Origin: Bacillota bacterium
Lineage (GTDB): Bacteria > Bacillota > UBA4882 > UBA8346
Direction: 5' to 3'
NCBI GenBank assembly: GCA_023429995.1
Contig: JAEZCE010000086.1
Span: forward strand, 129,027 to 193,026
DNA length: 64,000 bases
The notes beneath the pieces are model-generated. The model was not told the origin of the DNA. It worked only from the letters and a program-made list of their open reading frames with translations, and ran no database searches. Positions 42,627 to 51,182 of this stretch are shown piece after piece. Made by a program: the position numbers and the translations under genes. The first letter of the stretch is position 1. Each line of letters starts with the position of its first letter.

Positions 42627-43565
42627 ATGAAAGCGATGCGTGATGCGTATGGAGAAGTTCTGGTGGAGCTTGGGAAGGAGCTCCCCAATTTGGTCGTATT
42701 GGATGCCGATTTATCTTCGGCGACCAAAACTATAAAATTTGCGACTGCATTTCCTGAACGATTTTTTAATATGGGGATTGCAGAGTGCAATATGGCGGGA
42801 GCTGCCGCTGGTCTTGCTTTGCTTGGAAAAATTGCAGTTATTTCGACATTTGCCGTTTTTGCACCGGGTCGCATTTACGACCAGATACGTAATACGATTT
42901 GTTATTCCAAAGCGAATGTTAAGATCATATCGACTCATGCCGGATTTTCAGTAGGCCCTGATGGCGGTACTCATCAAGCTTTAGAGGATATTACCATGGC
43001 GCGGGTACTTCCTTATATGAGAGTGTATGCTCCGGCAGATGCTTACGAAACAAAGTTGGTCATTCGTGAGGCCGTAATGACGCCCGGACCGGCATATGTC
43101 CGGCTATCTCGGAGTGAAACACCGGAAATTTTTTACAGGGATCATCGTCATGTGCCGCAAATTGAAATACTTCGTTCTGGAAACGATGCGGCCATTGTCG
43201 CCTGCGGCTCTATGGTGGCTCAAGCGTTACAAGCAGCCGAAGAATTAAAGAAACTGGGTATCGAATGCTCTGTGGCCAATGTCCACACCATCAAACCGTT
43301 GGATGAGAATGGTTTGATGGCATTGGCAGAGAAAACCGGATGTGTTGTTACCGCCGAGGAACATAGTGTTTATGGAGGTTTGGGGGGAGCGGTAGCGGAA
43401 GCTTTAAGCAATAAGTATCCAGTGCCTATGATTCGGGTTGGAGTAAACGACCAGTTTGGTCAATCCGCCTCGCCGGAAGAACTTTGCCAAGCATATGCTT
43501 TAACCAGTGCCGATATTGTAAGCGCCGTCCAAAACGTTCTCGCCCGAAAGGAGCTCCGTCGCTGA
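42627..43565 (+). CDS. Transketolase, C-terminal subunit
   Basis: A 312-residue protein equal to the C-terminal two-thirds of transketolase: the pyrimidine-binding domain (NLVVLDADLSSATKT, FFNMGIAECNMAGAAAGLAL) and the C-terminal domain (SVYGGLGGAVAEAL). With its partner it transfers two-carbon units between sugar phosphates using thiamine diphosphate. The catalytic glutamate is in IAECN. It precedes the N-terminal subunit gene, the reverse of the usual order, with a one-base overlap. GAGGTGACGG lies before the start. Confidence 0.92.
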   Translation: MKAMRDAYGEVLVELGKELPNLVVLDADLSSATKTIKFATAFPERFFNMGIAECNMAGAAAGLALLGKIAVISTFAVFAPGRIYDQIRNTICYSKANVKIISTHAGFSVGPDGGTHQALEDITMARVLPYMRVYAPADAYETKLVIREAVMTPGPAYVRLSRSETPEIFYRDHRHVPQIEILRSGNDAAIVACGSMVAQALQAAEELKKLGIECSVANVHTIKPLDENGLMALAEKTGCVVTAEEHSVYGGLGGAVAEALSNKYPVPMIRVGVNDQFGQSASPEELCQAYALTSADIVSAVQNVLARKELRR

Positions 43566-44377
43566 TGAAAAAGAGTTTAAAAGAATTGGAAGAATTTGCC
43601 TGGTTGATTCGCCGAGATTTGTTGGAGATGATTTCTTCCGCTGGTTCGGGACATCCCGGTGGTTCGTGCTCGATAGTTGAAATTTTGGTGGCTTTGTTTG
43701 TGGAAGTCATGCGGCATAATCCCGGGAATCCCAGTTGGAGTCAACGCGATCATTTCATTTTGTCCAAAGGGCACGCGTCCCCCCCGCTCTATGCCATTAT
43801 GGCAAGACTTGGCTATTTCCCCGTGGAAGAGCTTAAAACTTTGCGTAAATTGGGTTCTCGCCTTCAAGCGCATCCGGATAGTAAGCGTTTGCCAGGGATT
43901 GAAGTATCTACCGGTTCGTTGGGACAAGGTTTATCAGTCGGTGTAGGCATGGCCCTTTGTGGAAAAATGGATCATCAACCAAACCGCACATTTGTTTTGC
44001 TTGGTGATGGCGAATGCGATGAGGGGCAAGTCTGGGAAGCGGCTTTAAGCGCGGCTCACTATAAGTTACATAATCTTACTGCTATCGTGGATTGGAATAA
44101 AGTCCAATTGGATGGAACGACATCCGAAATCATGGAGCTTGGTGATCTCCCGTCCAAATGGGCGGCTTTTGGATGGGAGGTCCGGGTGGTCGATGGCCAT
44201 AATTTATTGGAATTGATTCAGGCTTTATCTTTGCCCAATAAAGAAAATAAGCCGGTAGCGGTTATCGCCAATACGATCAAGGGAAAAGGCGTCTCATTTA
44301 TGGAAGGAAAAGCCGAATGGCATGGCAAACCCCTAGATAATGACCAATTAAAAGCTGCTTTGGCCGAATTAAACTGA
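43565..44377 (+). CDS. Transketolase, N-terminal subunit
   Basis: A 270-residue thiamine-diphosphate-binding half of transketolase: SAGSGHPGGSCSIVEIL, SKGHASPPLYA, TGSLGQGLSVGVGMA and the cofactor motif GDGECDEGQ...VDWNKVQLDG. The start at 43565 overlaps the stop of the C-terminal subunit and has AAGGAG upstream. As part of a sugar-importer operon, it probably serves a dedicated pentose or rare-sugar pathway rather than the housekeeping pentose-phosphate cycle. No kinase or isomerase accompanies it. Confidence 0.92.
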   Translation: MKKSLKELEEFAWLIRRDLLEMISSAGSGHPGGSCSIVEILVALFVEVMRHNPGNPSWSQRDHFILSKGHASPPLYAIMARLGYFPVEELKTLRKLGSRLQAHPDSKRLPGIEVSTGSLGQGLSVGVGMALCGKMDHQPNRTFVLLGDGECDEGQVWEAALSAAHYKLHNLTAIVDWNKVQLDGTTSEIMELGDLPSKWAAFGWEVRVVDGHNLLELIQALSLPNKENKPVAVIANTIKGKGVSFMEGKAEWHGKPLDNDQLKAALAELN

Positions 44378-44499
44378 GCGATTATCGGTGGTGAATGGTT
44401 TCATCGCCTTTAATTTACTATTTTCCAGCCATGAGGGAGGTGAGGAAATAGAAAAAATGTTTTTACGTCCGGATACTAAATTATAAGGGAGGAACTGTA

Positions 44500-45777
44500 A
44501 TGAAAAAAAGTTATTCGCGTATTTTCTTGATGGTGGTTTTGATGTTATCCTTGGCAATCAGCGCTGTGTCATTCGCTGCTCCACAGAAAACCGTTGTCCG
44601 GTGGATGGAATCGAAAGGCCTTGAAGTCGGGATGCCACTGATGAATAAGATTAAAGCTGAATTTGAGAAGGAAAATCCCGACGTCATTTTGGAAATCGTC
44701 GAAACCCCTTTTAATGGTTTCCATGATAAAGTCGTCACACTCGCTCAAGCTAAAAAATTGCCGGAAGTAATTTTGATGCAAGGCGACTGGGTTGGGGAAT
44801 TTGCGAAATCCAAGATCATTATGCCCATTGACTCTCTCATCAAAAAGGAGCCTGCCGATTTTCTAAATCAATACTTCGATGCATTTAAAATGAAGGTGAA
44901 TGACAAATCTTATTATCTTCCTTTTTATGGCGGTTGCGTCTGCCTTTTCTATAATCCGGCCCTTTTGAAAGCTGAAGGAATAGCCGCCCCTCCAAAAACT
45001 TGGGATGAGTTGGTTGAAGTTTCTAAAAAGCTCACGCATCCCGAAAAAAATCAATATGCTTTTACTTGCACATTGCAAACCGAACCGCCCACCAACATGT
45101 CTTATGATATTTATCCATTGTTATTGCAGGCGGGAGCTAAGATCGTCGATAAAAAGAACCGGCCAATCTTTAACAGTCCGGCCGGAGTCAAGGCCATTCA
45201 ATTTTATGCGGATTTAGTCAACAAAGAGAAGATTTCAGTGCCCGGCGTGCTTTCCAATGGGGAGAAAGAAAAACGGGGTAACTTTGCTGCCGGTAATGTT
45301 GCCATGATGTATGATGCATGGGGAGCGCCGATTCAGAAAGGATTAAATCCCAATAATAATTTTGAAATTACCACTCTTCCAATGGGAGCGACCAGTGGAA
45401 CCGTGGTCCGCGGCGGTTTCTTGGGGATTTCTACCACTACTGCGGCTGATAAAAAGAAACTTAATGCTACATGGCGGTTAGTTAAATTTTTAAGCGGACC
45501 TCTCGTATGTGAAATGTATACGTCCGTCAGCGGTGATCTTCCCTCCAACCGGATTGCGGCCCAACGGCCTTTCGCCAAGGAAAACAAGTATATGCAAGCT
45601 TTCATTAAGCAGATGGACGAACCCAATGCCACTCCAATTCCGCATTTGCCTTATCAGGTTGAACTCAATCGTATTATGACCGTTGAAGTTCAAAATGTGA
45701 TTCTCGGCAAAAAAACGGCCAAGCAAGCGCTGGATGCTGCGGCGGACCAATGGAGTGAACTTATTTTTAAGAAATAG
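44500..45777 (+). CDS. Extracellular sugar-binding protein of ABC importer
   Basis: A family 1 solute-binding protein, 425 residues. It has a signal peptide (MKKSYSRIFLMVVLMLSLAIS, cleavage after SFA), then TVVRWMESKGLEVGMPLMNKI. GGGAGG precedes the ATG. It shares its general fold, but little close identity, with the binding protein at 3.4 kb. The ligand is unknown; the transketolase upstream points to a sugar or sugar derivative. Confidence 0.92.
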   Translation: MKKSYSRIFLMVVLMLSLAISAVSFAAPQKTVVRWMESKGLEVGMPLMNKIKAEFEKENPDVILEIVETPFNGFHDKVVTLAQAKKLPEVILMQGDWVGEFAKSKIIMPIDSLIKKEPADFLNQYFDAFKMKVNDKSYYLPFYGGCVCLFYNPALLKAEGIAAPPKTWDELVEVSKKLTHPEKNQYAFTCTLQTEPPTNMSYDIYPLLLQAGAKIVDKKNRPIFNSPAGVKAIQFYADLVNKEKISVPGVLSNGEKEKRGNFAAGNVAMMYDAWGAPIQKGLNPNNNFEITTLPMGATSGTVVRGGFLGISTTTAADKKKLNATWRLVKFLSGPLVCEMYTSVSGDLPSNRIAAQRPFAKENKYMQAFIKQMDEPNATPIPHLPYQVELNRIMTVEVQNVILGKKTAKQALDAAADQWSELIFKK

Positions 45778-45787
45778 CTTCGCGGGG

Positions 45788-45884
45788 CTGTCTCAAAATG
45801 AAACTATCGATGGATATACAATCCTAGAGTACTTTCTATTGTGCAATGATATTGTATATTCCATCAGTTTTCATTTTGGGACAG
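45788..45884 (+). repeat. 97-bp imperfect palindrome between binding-protein and permease genes
   Basis: CTGTCTCAAAATGAAACT at the left mirrors AGTTTTCATTTTGGGACAG at the right. Inside, GATGGATATACAAT mirrors ATTGTATATTCCATC. The ends (GGGGCTGTCTCAAAA) resemble the inverted ends of some insertion sequences, so this may be a MITE. In the transcript it would form a long hairpin that could lower permease expression relative to the binding protein. Confidence 0.7.
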
Positions 45885-45917
45885 TTTTCCCTTTATTTCA
45901 GCGGAAAGGAGAATAAA

Positions 45918-46808
45918 ATGTTTTCGACCAAAAACATGTTTAAAGCTGGACAGCCATATTTTTACGTAGGTCCATCTCTACTGCTCCTATTGGCTTTGCT
46001 GGTATATCCCTTATTTCAAGTCATTAGGCTGAGTCTCTTTGAAGTGGGAACATCGTCCAATACGTTCATTGGTTTGAAGAATTACACACAATTGTTGGCC
46101 GATCCGATATTCTTTAAAGCCCTGTATCAGACGGTTTATTTTACTCTGGGGAGTGTTTTCTTTCATTTTTTCATTGGTTTAGGATTAGCTTTGATGTTGA
46201 ATCAACCTGTCAATCAGAAGTTCCGCAATACTTTACGCGGTATTTTAATCATTCCATGGTTAATCGCTCCTACCGTGGCTGCGATGATTTGGGTTCTTAT
46301 CTATAATCCTTTCGGGATTCTCAATGGCTTGTTGGCGACGCTGGGAATCATCAAAGCGGGGGTAGCCAGTATAAACTGGTTGGGTAACCCGGATTATTCC
46401 TTGTTTTCAGTGACATTAGTCAATATATGGCGCGGTTTCCCGTTTATAATGGTTATGTTATTGGCGGGGCTGCAAGGGATTCCTGGAGAGCTTTATGAAG
46501 CGGGGATGCTTGATGGGGCTAATTCCTGGAAATCATTTTGGTATATCACTCTTCCTTCGCTGAAGGGGACATTTATGACCGTTGGATTGCTGGATACCAT
46601 TTGGACATTCAGACATTTTGACACGATTTTCACCATGACGGGCGGTGGGCCTATCAATTCATCGGAAGTGATGACAAGCTACATTTATAATTTGGCGTTC
46701 CGCTCACTTCGTTGGGGATACGCATCCGCTGAAGCTGTAATCATGTTTCTAATTCTATTGATTTTCAGCTTGATCTATATTCAGCGTGTTAGAAAAGAGG
46801 AGGTATGA
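45918..46808 (+). CDS. Sugar ABC transporter permease (MalF/UgpA type)
   Basis: A 296-residue CUT1 permease with six membrane segments. The EAA loop is GELYEAGMLDGANSWKSFWYITLPSL near 203. AAGGAG precedes the ATG at 45918; an earlier in-frame ATG at 45846 falls inside the palindrome. It overlaps the next permease frame at its end. No ATPase gene accompanies this importer either. Confidence 0.92.
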   Translation: MFSTKNMFKAGQPYFYVGPSLLLLLALLVYPLFQVIRLSLFEVGTSSNTFIGLKNYTQLLADPIFFKALYQTVYFTLGSVFFHFFIGLGLALMLNQPVNQKFRNTLRGILIIPWLIAPTVAAMIWVLIYNPFGILNGLLATLGIIKAGVASINWLGNPDYSLFSVTLVNIWRGFPFIMVMLLAGLQGIPGELYEAGMLDGANSWKSFWYITLPSLKGTFMTVGLLDTIWTFRHFDTIFTMTGGGPINSSEVMTSYIYNLAFRSLRWGYASAEAVIMFLILLIFSLIYIQRVRKEEV

Positions 46809-46810
46809 AC

Positions 46811-47653
46811 GTGACTGCTTCCGGAAGATCCACCTCATGGATGACAAAGATTTTTTTATATGGCGGACTGATATTTTCTACGTTTATTTTAGCATTACCG
46901 GTGTTTTGGATGGTCAGCATATCTTTTCGGAATAATGTGGAGGTTATGAAGATTCCGCCGACCTGGTTTCCTCAAATCTTTACAGCGGCTTCGTATTTGA
47001 AGGTTTTATCCGAACCCCGTTATTTGCAATGCTTTTGGAATAGCTATTTTATCTCCATTGTCGTTACGTTACTGGCACTGTTTTTTGGTACTTTGGCCGG
47101 ATACGGTATTGCCAGATTTAAATTCCCCGGTAAAAGTCTGTTAATTATTTTCTTATTGATTACTCAGACTTTTCCATTGGTGTTATTAACGATACCTTAT
47201 TTTAAAGTGATGGTTGCTCTCGGTTTGTATGATACGCTACTGGCATTGATTTTAGTGTATTTATCATTTTGTTTGCCATTTTGTATTTTGATGTTGCGCA
47301 ATTATTTTGTAAGTTTGCCTGAAGAATTAGAAGAAGCAGCCATGGTGGATGGTTGCAGTCGTTTTGGAGCGGTATGGCGGGTTACCGTTAGACTGAGTTT
47401 TCCGGCGATGGTTGGAACCGGTTTATATACCTTTTTGTTAGCCTGGAATGAGTTTTTATTTGCTATGATTTTAGTCGAATCTTGGTCCAACCGGGTTATT
47501 ACGATGGCAATTTATAGCATGCTTTCTGAATTCATCACGGACTGGGCGTCTATGATGACTTTTTCCGTCTTGGCCAGTCTGCCTATAATGATTGTTTTCA
47601 TTTTTCTCCAAAAATACGTTATCAAGGGTATGACTATGGGGGCCATTAAATAG
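46811..47653 (+). CDS. Sugar ABC transporter permease (MalG/UgpE type)
   Basis: A 280-residue CUT1 permease with six membrane segments and the EAA loop LPEELEEAAMVDGCSRFGAVWRV; the C-terminus IFLQKYVIKGMTMGAIK is typical of MalG-type subunits. I choose GTG at 46811 because AGGAGG is seven bases upstream; the ATG at 46805 (overlapping the previous stop as ATGA) has almost no spacing. Confidence 0.9.
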   Translation: MTASGRSTSWMTKIFLYGGLIFSTFILALPVFWMVSISFRNNVEVMKIPPTWFPQIFTAASYLKVLSEPRYLQCFWNSYFISIVVTLLALFFGTLAGYGIARFKFPGKSLLIIFLLITQTFPLVLLTIPYFKVMVALGLYDTLLALILVYLSFCLPFCILMLRNYFVSLPEELEEAAMVDGCSRFGAVWRVTVRLSFPAMVGTGLYTFLLAWNEFLFAMILVESWSNRVITMAIYSMLSEFITDWASMMTFSVLASLPIMIVFIFLQKYVIKGMTMGAIK

Positions 47654-47687
47654 TCAAGAAGAAGATCGGTACAATTGGAGGGTTTCG

Positions 47688-47819
47688 GTGATTCATGAAT
47701 CTAAATTTATCGGCAAAACGTTTTCTGATGGTTTTATTCAGGTAACCTTAATGGGGCCAACAACTTCTGAAAACATAGCCGAAAGATTATATTCGGAGGT
47801 TGAAATGTGGAAATACTAG
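47688..47819 (+). CDS. Probable 43-residue small protein
   Basis: GTG-started frame MIHESKFIGKTFSDGF...EVEMWKY, with GGAGGG six bases upstream. It lies between the permease and regulator genes, and its end overlaps the GTG start of the regulator (47807). The spacing, ribosome site and overlap favour a real gene missed by length cut-offs. No family is recognised. Confidence 0.5.
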   Translation: MIHESKFIGKTFSDGFIQVTLMGPTTSENIAERLYSEVEMWKY

Positions 47820-48487
47820 GGCGAGTCTCGGGTGAATCATCAAGAGAATATATTAACCGTGTCCTGAGAACCAATATCGTGAATCTTTGTCTAGAACCGG
47901 GACAGATAATCACCGAAAATGAAATCGCGGAAAAACTTAGTGTGAGCAGGACACCGGTCCGGGAAGCTATTATTAAGCTGGTACAAGTGCAGTTGATAGA
48001 AGTTTTTCCCCAAAAAGGAACATGTGTCTCCTTGGTTGACCTGGAACTCGTTGAAGAGGCAAGGTTTTTAAGAAATACCTTGGAAAAAGCTGTGGTCAGG
48101 CTGGCCTGTCAGGGAATCAATGAAGAGTACATCAGTGAACTTGAAGCGAACTTGAACTTGCACCAATTTTACGCCGGTAAAAAAAACTATTTCAAATTTA
48201 TGGAAATGGATAATGAATTTCATCACATTATTTTTAAAGCCTGCAAAAAAAATCGTATTTATTCCTTGCTGGAAACGATGAACTCTCACCTGGATCGGAT
48301 AAGAATGCTGCGGTTGGCCGCGAATATTGATGTGGAAGAGATAATTTTGCAGCATCGTAAAATCATATCCGTTCTTAAGGAAGGCAACGCCGATAAAGCG
48401 GAAGAAATTATGGCTGAGCATTTGAGCAGTCCCAGGATAGAGCAGGAAATATTAAGGCAACAATATCCAAAGTATTTTAAAGGTTAG
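47807..48487 (+). CDS. GntR/FadR-family transcriptional regulator
   Basis: A 226-residue regulator. The N-terminal winged helix-turn-helix is IITENEIAEKLSVSRTPVREAIIKL, and the FCD effector domain follows, with metal-binding histidines (EFHHIIFKA; LQHRKII; MAEHL). Members respond to sugar acids or carboxylates. It begins with GTG inside the preceding small gene (GGAGG upstream). It probably represses the operon through the palindrome at 42438-42473, an inference from operator symmetry. Confidence 0.92.
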   Translation: MEILGRVSGESSREYINRVLRTNIVNLCLEPGQIITENEIAEKLSVSRTPVREAIIKLVQVQLIEVFPQKGTCVSLVDLELVEEARFLRNTLEKAVVRLACQGINEEYISELEANLNLHQFYAGKKNYFKFMEMDNEFHHIIFKACKKNRIYSLLETMNSHLDRIRMLRLAANIDVEEIILQHRKIISVLKEGNADKAEEIMAEHLSSPRIEQEILRQQYPKYFKG

Positions 48488-48558
48488 TCTTGAGCGGGTT
48501 GTCGTAATAAATGGATTCGCTTGATAAACCATAGAAAAACGACGAGGGAGTTGGAATA

Positions 48559-49230
48559 TTGACGCTTCAGGAAATAAAAGCCATGAATCCGGATATCATA
48601 ATAGACGATGTAAGAAACAACAAATTTGCCCAATATGGCCGGGTATTAGAGGGATTTGACCTCATTGGCGTGTTGGAATACGCCCTAAAAATTGTTAAAA
48701 TTCCCGAATGTGGCAATGTATATTCGGCATCGGTAAAAGAAATCGAAGATTTTCCGGTAATTAAAAACATTCAAGAGGAAATATACGGGCAAATGCCGAT
48801 ACAAGCTGGAACATGCGGGGGACAAAATACGTTGTGTTCCGGATTTGAATACCATCAGGGGAGTGAAACTATTATTGCGGTAACCGACTGTCTGTTATTT
48901 CTGGGAAAGCTGCAGGATATGGATGGTTGTACCTATGATGCCGCTAAAGCCCAAGCATTTTATCTGTCTAAAGGTACAGCCATCGAAATATATTCGACGA
49001 CTTTACACTATTCTCCTTGCAAAGTCATGGAGGAAGGATTCATTACCTTGGTCATTCTTCCCAAAGGAACGGGTTTACCCCTCGAAGGATTAGAATCCCC
49101 GGTGAGGAGGAATCGACTTTTGGTTCAGAAAAATAAATTTGTGATGGTACATTCCTCACAAACGGCCAAAATTGAAACGGGTGTTTTCCCGGGATTAAAA
49201 GGAGAACTCTTTGAAGTGAAATTTCAATAA
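48559..49230 (+). CDS. DUF4867-family cupin-like protein
   Basis: A 223-residue soluble protein with the opening TLQEIKAMNPDIIIDDVRNNKFAQYGRVL and a beta-rich core (FEYHQGSETIIAVTDCLLFLG, GTAIEIYSTTLHYSPC) like a cupin. This matches what I know of DUF4867, which occurs in sugar-utilisation operons and may be a sugar-phosphate isomerase-like or accessory enzyme; no reaction is proven. It starts with TTG at 48559 after GAGGGAG. Last gene of the operon. Confidence 0.75.
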   Translation: MTLQEIKAMNPDIIIDDVRNNKFAQYGRVLEGFDLIGVLEYALKIVKIPECGNVYSASVKEIEDFPVIKNIQEEIYGQMPIQAGTCGGQNTLCSGFEYHQGSETIIAVTDCLLFLGKLQDMDGCTYDAAKAQAFYLSKGTAIEIYSTTLHYSPCKVMEEGFITLVILPKGTGLPLEGLESPVRRNRLLVQKNKFVMVHSSQTAKIETGVFPGLKGELFEVKFQ

Positions 49231-49262
49231 ACAGCTTAGATATAGTAAGGAATGTTTGAGCT

Positions 49263-49305
49263 AAATCCCCATCAAAAACGTTAATACGTTATGATGGGGA
49301 TTTTT
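49263..49305 (+). terminator. Strong intrinsic terminator
   Basis: AAATCCCCATCA pairs with TGATGGGGATTT, with an inner AACGTTAATACGTT, followed by five T. It ends the transketolase/importer operon. Confidence 0.93.
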
Positions 49306-49398
49306 AATTCTCGTTTTAATTTTCTACTAGCTCTTTCCGTCAAAAAGAGAGATAATGATTTTATTGCAATTTAGGTGCGGAGGACCGTTTCATTCATC

Positions 49399-50334
49399 AT
49401 GAAAAATCAAAATTTACTTGGACATTTACTGGCTTTGATAACCGTTTTTATCTGGGGTATTACATTTATATCCACAAAGATTCTTTTAACGGAGTTGACA
49501 CCGGTTGAAATATTATTTTACCGGTTTATCATTGCGTATATCGTTTTATTTCTGATATACCCCAAAATCCAAAAGAGCATCAAGTTCCGGGAGGAACTGC
49601 TTTTTTTCGGTTTGGGCGCAACCGGAGTCACATTCTATTTCCTTTTTGAAAACATCGCTTTACAATTTTCCCTGGCTTCCAATGTCAGTTTGTTAATCTC
49701 GGCTGCGCCCATTCTGACGGCCCTTGTAGCCCATTTTACATTTGGCGATGAAAAATTAAGCCACCGGGTGATAGAAGGCTTTATTGTGGCGATGGCCGGG
49801 ATCGCCCTGGTGGTTTTTAATGGGAAATTGGTATTGCAACTGAATCCTTTAGGCGATATGCTCGCTATTCTTGCGGCGCTGGTTTGGGCGATATATTCCG
49901 TATTGTTGAAGAAAATTGGACCCGACTGGCATCCGGTTTATGTGGTTCGCAAAACTTTTTTTTATGGCTTAGTAACCACTGCGCCGTGGCTTTTTTGGTT
50001 TAAGGAAGATCTGAAGGTCGGTCATCAGCTGGGATTCCCGGTTGTCTTCAATGTTTTATTTTTGGGACTTATTGCCTCGGCATTGTGCTATGTCATGTGG
50101 AATCAGTCGGTCAAAAGAATCGGGGTTGTAAAATCCGGCAATTACATTTATCTGGTGCCGCTGGTTACCATGATTGCTTCAGTTTTGGTATTAAAAGAAA
50201 AAGTGACCGGATGGATGATTTTGGGAGGATTATTGATATTTTGCGGGGTTTACATTGCAGAACGGGGGATTGGGTTTAACCGCTATTTTAAGAAATCTTC
50301 CAAAACTGAGCAGGTTCCCCTTGGCGGCAAATGA
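49399..50334 (+). CDS. EamA-family (DMT) transporter
   Basis: A 311-residue membrane protein with ten segments in two EamA repeats (LITVFIWGITFISTKILLTELTP; LAALVWAIYSVLLKKIGP). The likely role is metabolite export. The start is uncertain: the ATG at 49399 has GCGGAGG at a long distance, while a GTG at 49375 is also in frame. It stands alone after the terminator of the sugar operon and is only distantly similar to the exporter at 39.5 kb. Confidence 0.85.
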   Translation: MKNQNLLGHLLALITVFIWGITFISTKILLTELTPVEILFYRFIIAYIVLFLIYPKIQKSIKFREELLFFGLGATGVTFYFLFENIALQFSLASNVSLLISAAPILTALVAHFTFGDEKLSHRVIEGFIVAMAGIALVVFNGKLVLQLNPLGDMLAILAALVWAIYSVLLKKIGPDWHPVYVVRKTFFYGLVTTAPWLFWFKEDLKVGHQLGFPVVFNVLFLGLIASALCYVMWNQSVKRIGVVKSGNYIYLVPLVTMIASVLVLKEKVTGWMILGGLLIFCGVYIAERGIGFNRYFKKSSKTEQVPLGGK

Positions 50335-50449
50335 AGAACCACGGATGAAACATGATCGAGAATAGAATGAATGCCCGGAAAACAATTTTTTACAAGACAA
50401 GATTCCTCCGGTAAGGTATTCTGGAAGAAACTTCAGGAGGAATTTGCAT

Positions 50450-50863
50450 ATGAAATTGGTGATGGTCATCAATCAGGAATTGCCGTTGGGACTGATCGCA
50501 AATACCGCTGCCGTGCTGGGCTTAAGTGTAGGAGACAGGGTGAGGGGGCTAACCGGGCCGGATATTACCGATGGAGCCGGGCGAATCCACGCCGGGATAA
50601 CGAAGGTCAATATTCCCGTCTTGGGAGCGAGCGCCGTGGTTTTAGAGGGCCTTTACGAACGCCTTATGGAAGAGAGCGTTAGCGATAGTGATATTCAAAT
50701 CATTGATTTTAATACCGTGGCTCAACGGTGCAAAAATTATGATGATTATACCCGGGAACTGGCCGCCTGCGGCCAGGATGCGTTTGAATATTTAGGTCTC
50801 TGTTTGTACGGACCGGAGCAAAAGATTAATCGACTGACAGGAAATTTGAGGTTATTGCGATAA
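50450..50863 (+). CDS. DUF2000-family protein
   Basis: A 137-residue protein starting MKLVMVINQELPLGLIANTAAVLGLSVG, the DUF2000 pattern (a fold related to peptidyl-tRNA hydrolase II). Function unknown. AGGAGG precedes the ATG at 50450 by nine bases. Monocistronic between an exporter and the T-box operon. Confidence 0.8.
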   Translation: MKLVMVINQELPLGLIANTAAVLGLSVGDRVRGLTGPDITDGAGRIHAGITKVNIPVLGASAVVLEGLYERLMEESVSDSDIQIIDFNTVAQRCKNYDDYTRELAACGQDAFEYLGLCLYGPEQKINRLTGNLRLLR

Positions 50864-50896
50864 ATTTTCAATCTTACGATATTCTTCGCTCTACCA

Positions 50897-50925
50897 TTGA
50901 CAGGAAGGGAACCATTTGTTATAGT
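50897..50925 (+). promoter_or_regulatory. Sigma-A promoter of the T-box operon
   Basis: TTGACA (50897-50902), a 17-base spacer and TATAGT (50920-50925). The start point would be about 50932. Confidence 0.8.
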
Positions 50926-50931
50926 CGTAGT

Positions 50932-51161
50932 GAACTAAATAATCGGCGATGAAAAAGAGAGCCTTTGGTGGACCGTTTAGAGAGTCGGGGGGTGGTGAAA
51001 CCCGGCCGGTTGAAGATGGGCTGGCGCTTTGGAGTTGATAAAGATTGAAGAGGATTCATTCTCTCGCTAAAGCGAAAGCTTCGCCAAGGAGAGCGGTGAA
51101 TCAAACAGGGTGGAACCGCGGGAGACTCTCGCCCCTGAAGGGAAGAGGGTTCCTTTTTTTT
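50932..51161 (+). promoter_or_regulatory. T-box leader (glycyl-tRNA responsive)
   Basis: It contains the stem I features (TTTAGAGAGTCGGG...GGTGGTGAAACCCGG) and the conserved T-box core AGGGTGGAACCGCGGGAGA, almost identical to the B. subtilis glyQS T-box. A terminator follows whose GGAACC/GGTTCC arms precede nine T. Uncharged tRNA-Gly would stabilise the antiterminator and let transcription continue. A GGC specifier is present around 51017 (ATGGGCTGGC), but its register needs folding to confirm. Confidence 0.92.
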
Positions 51162-51182
51162 ATCCGGGGGAGGTATTTTAGG

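Noticed and set aside
51045..51182. Longer N-terminus for the SpoIIM-like protein
   Set aside because: These codons lie inside the T-box antiterminator and terminator; the GTG at 51183 has a proper ribosome site.
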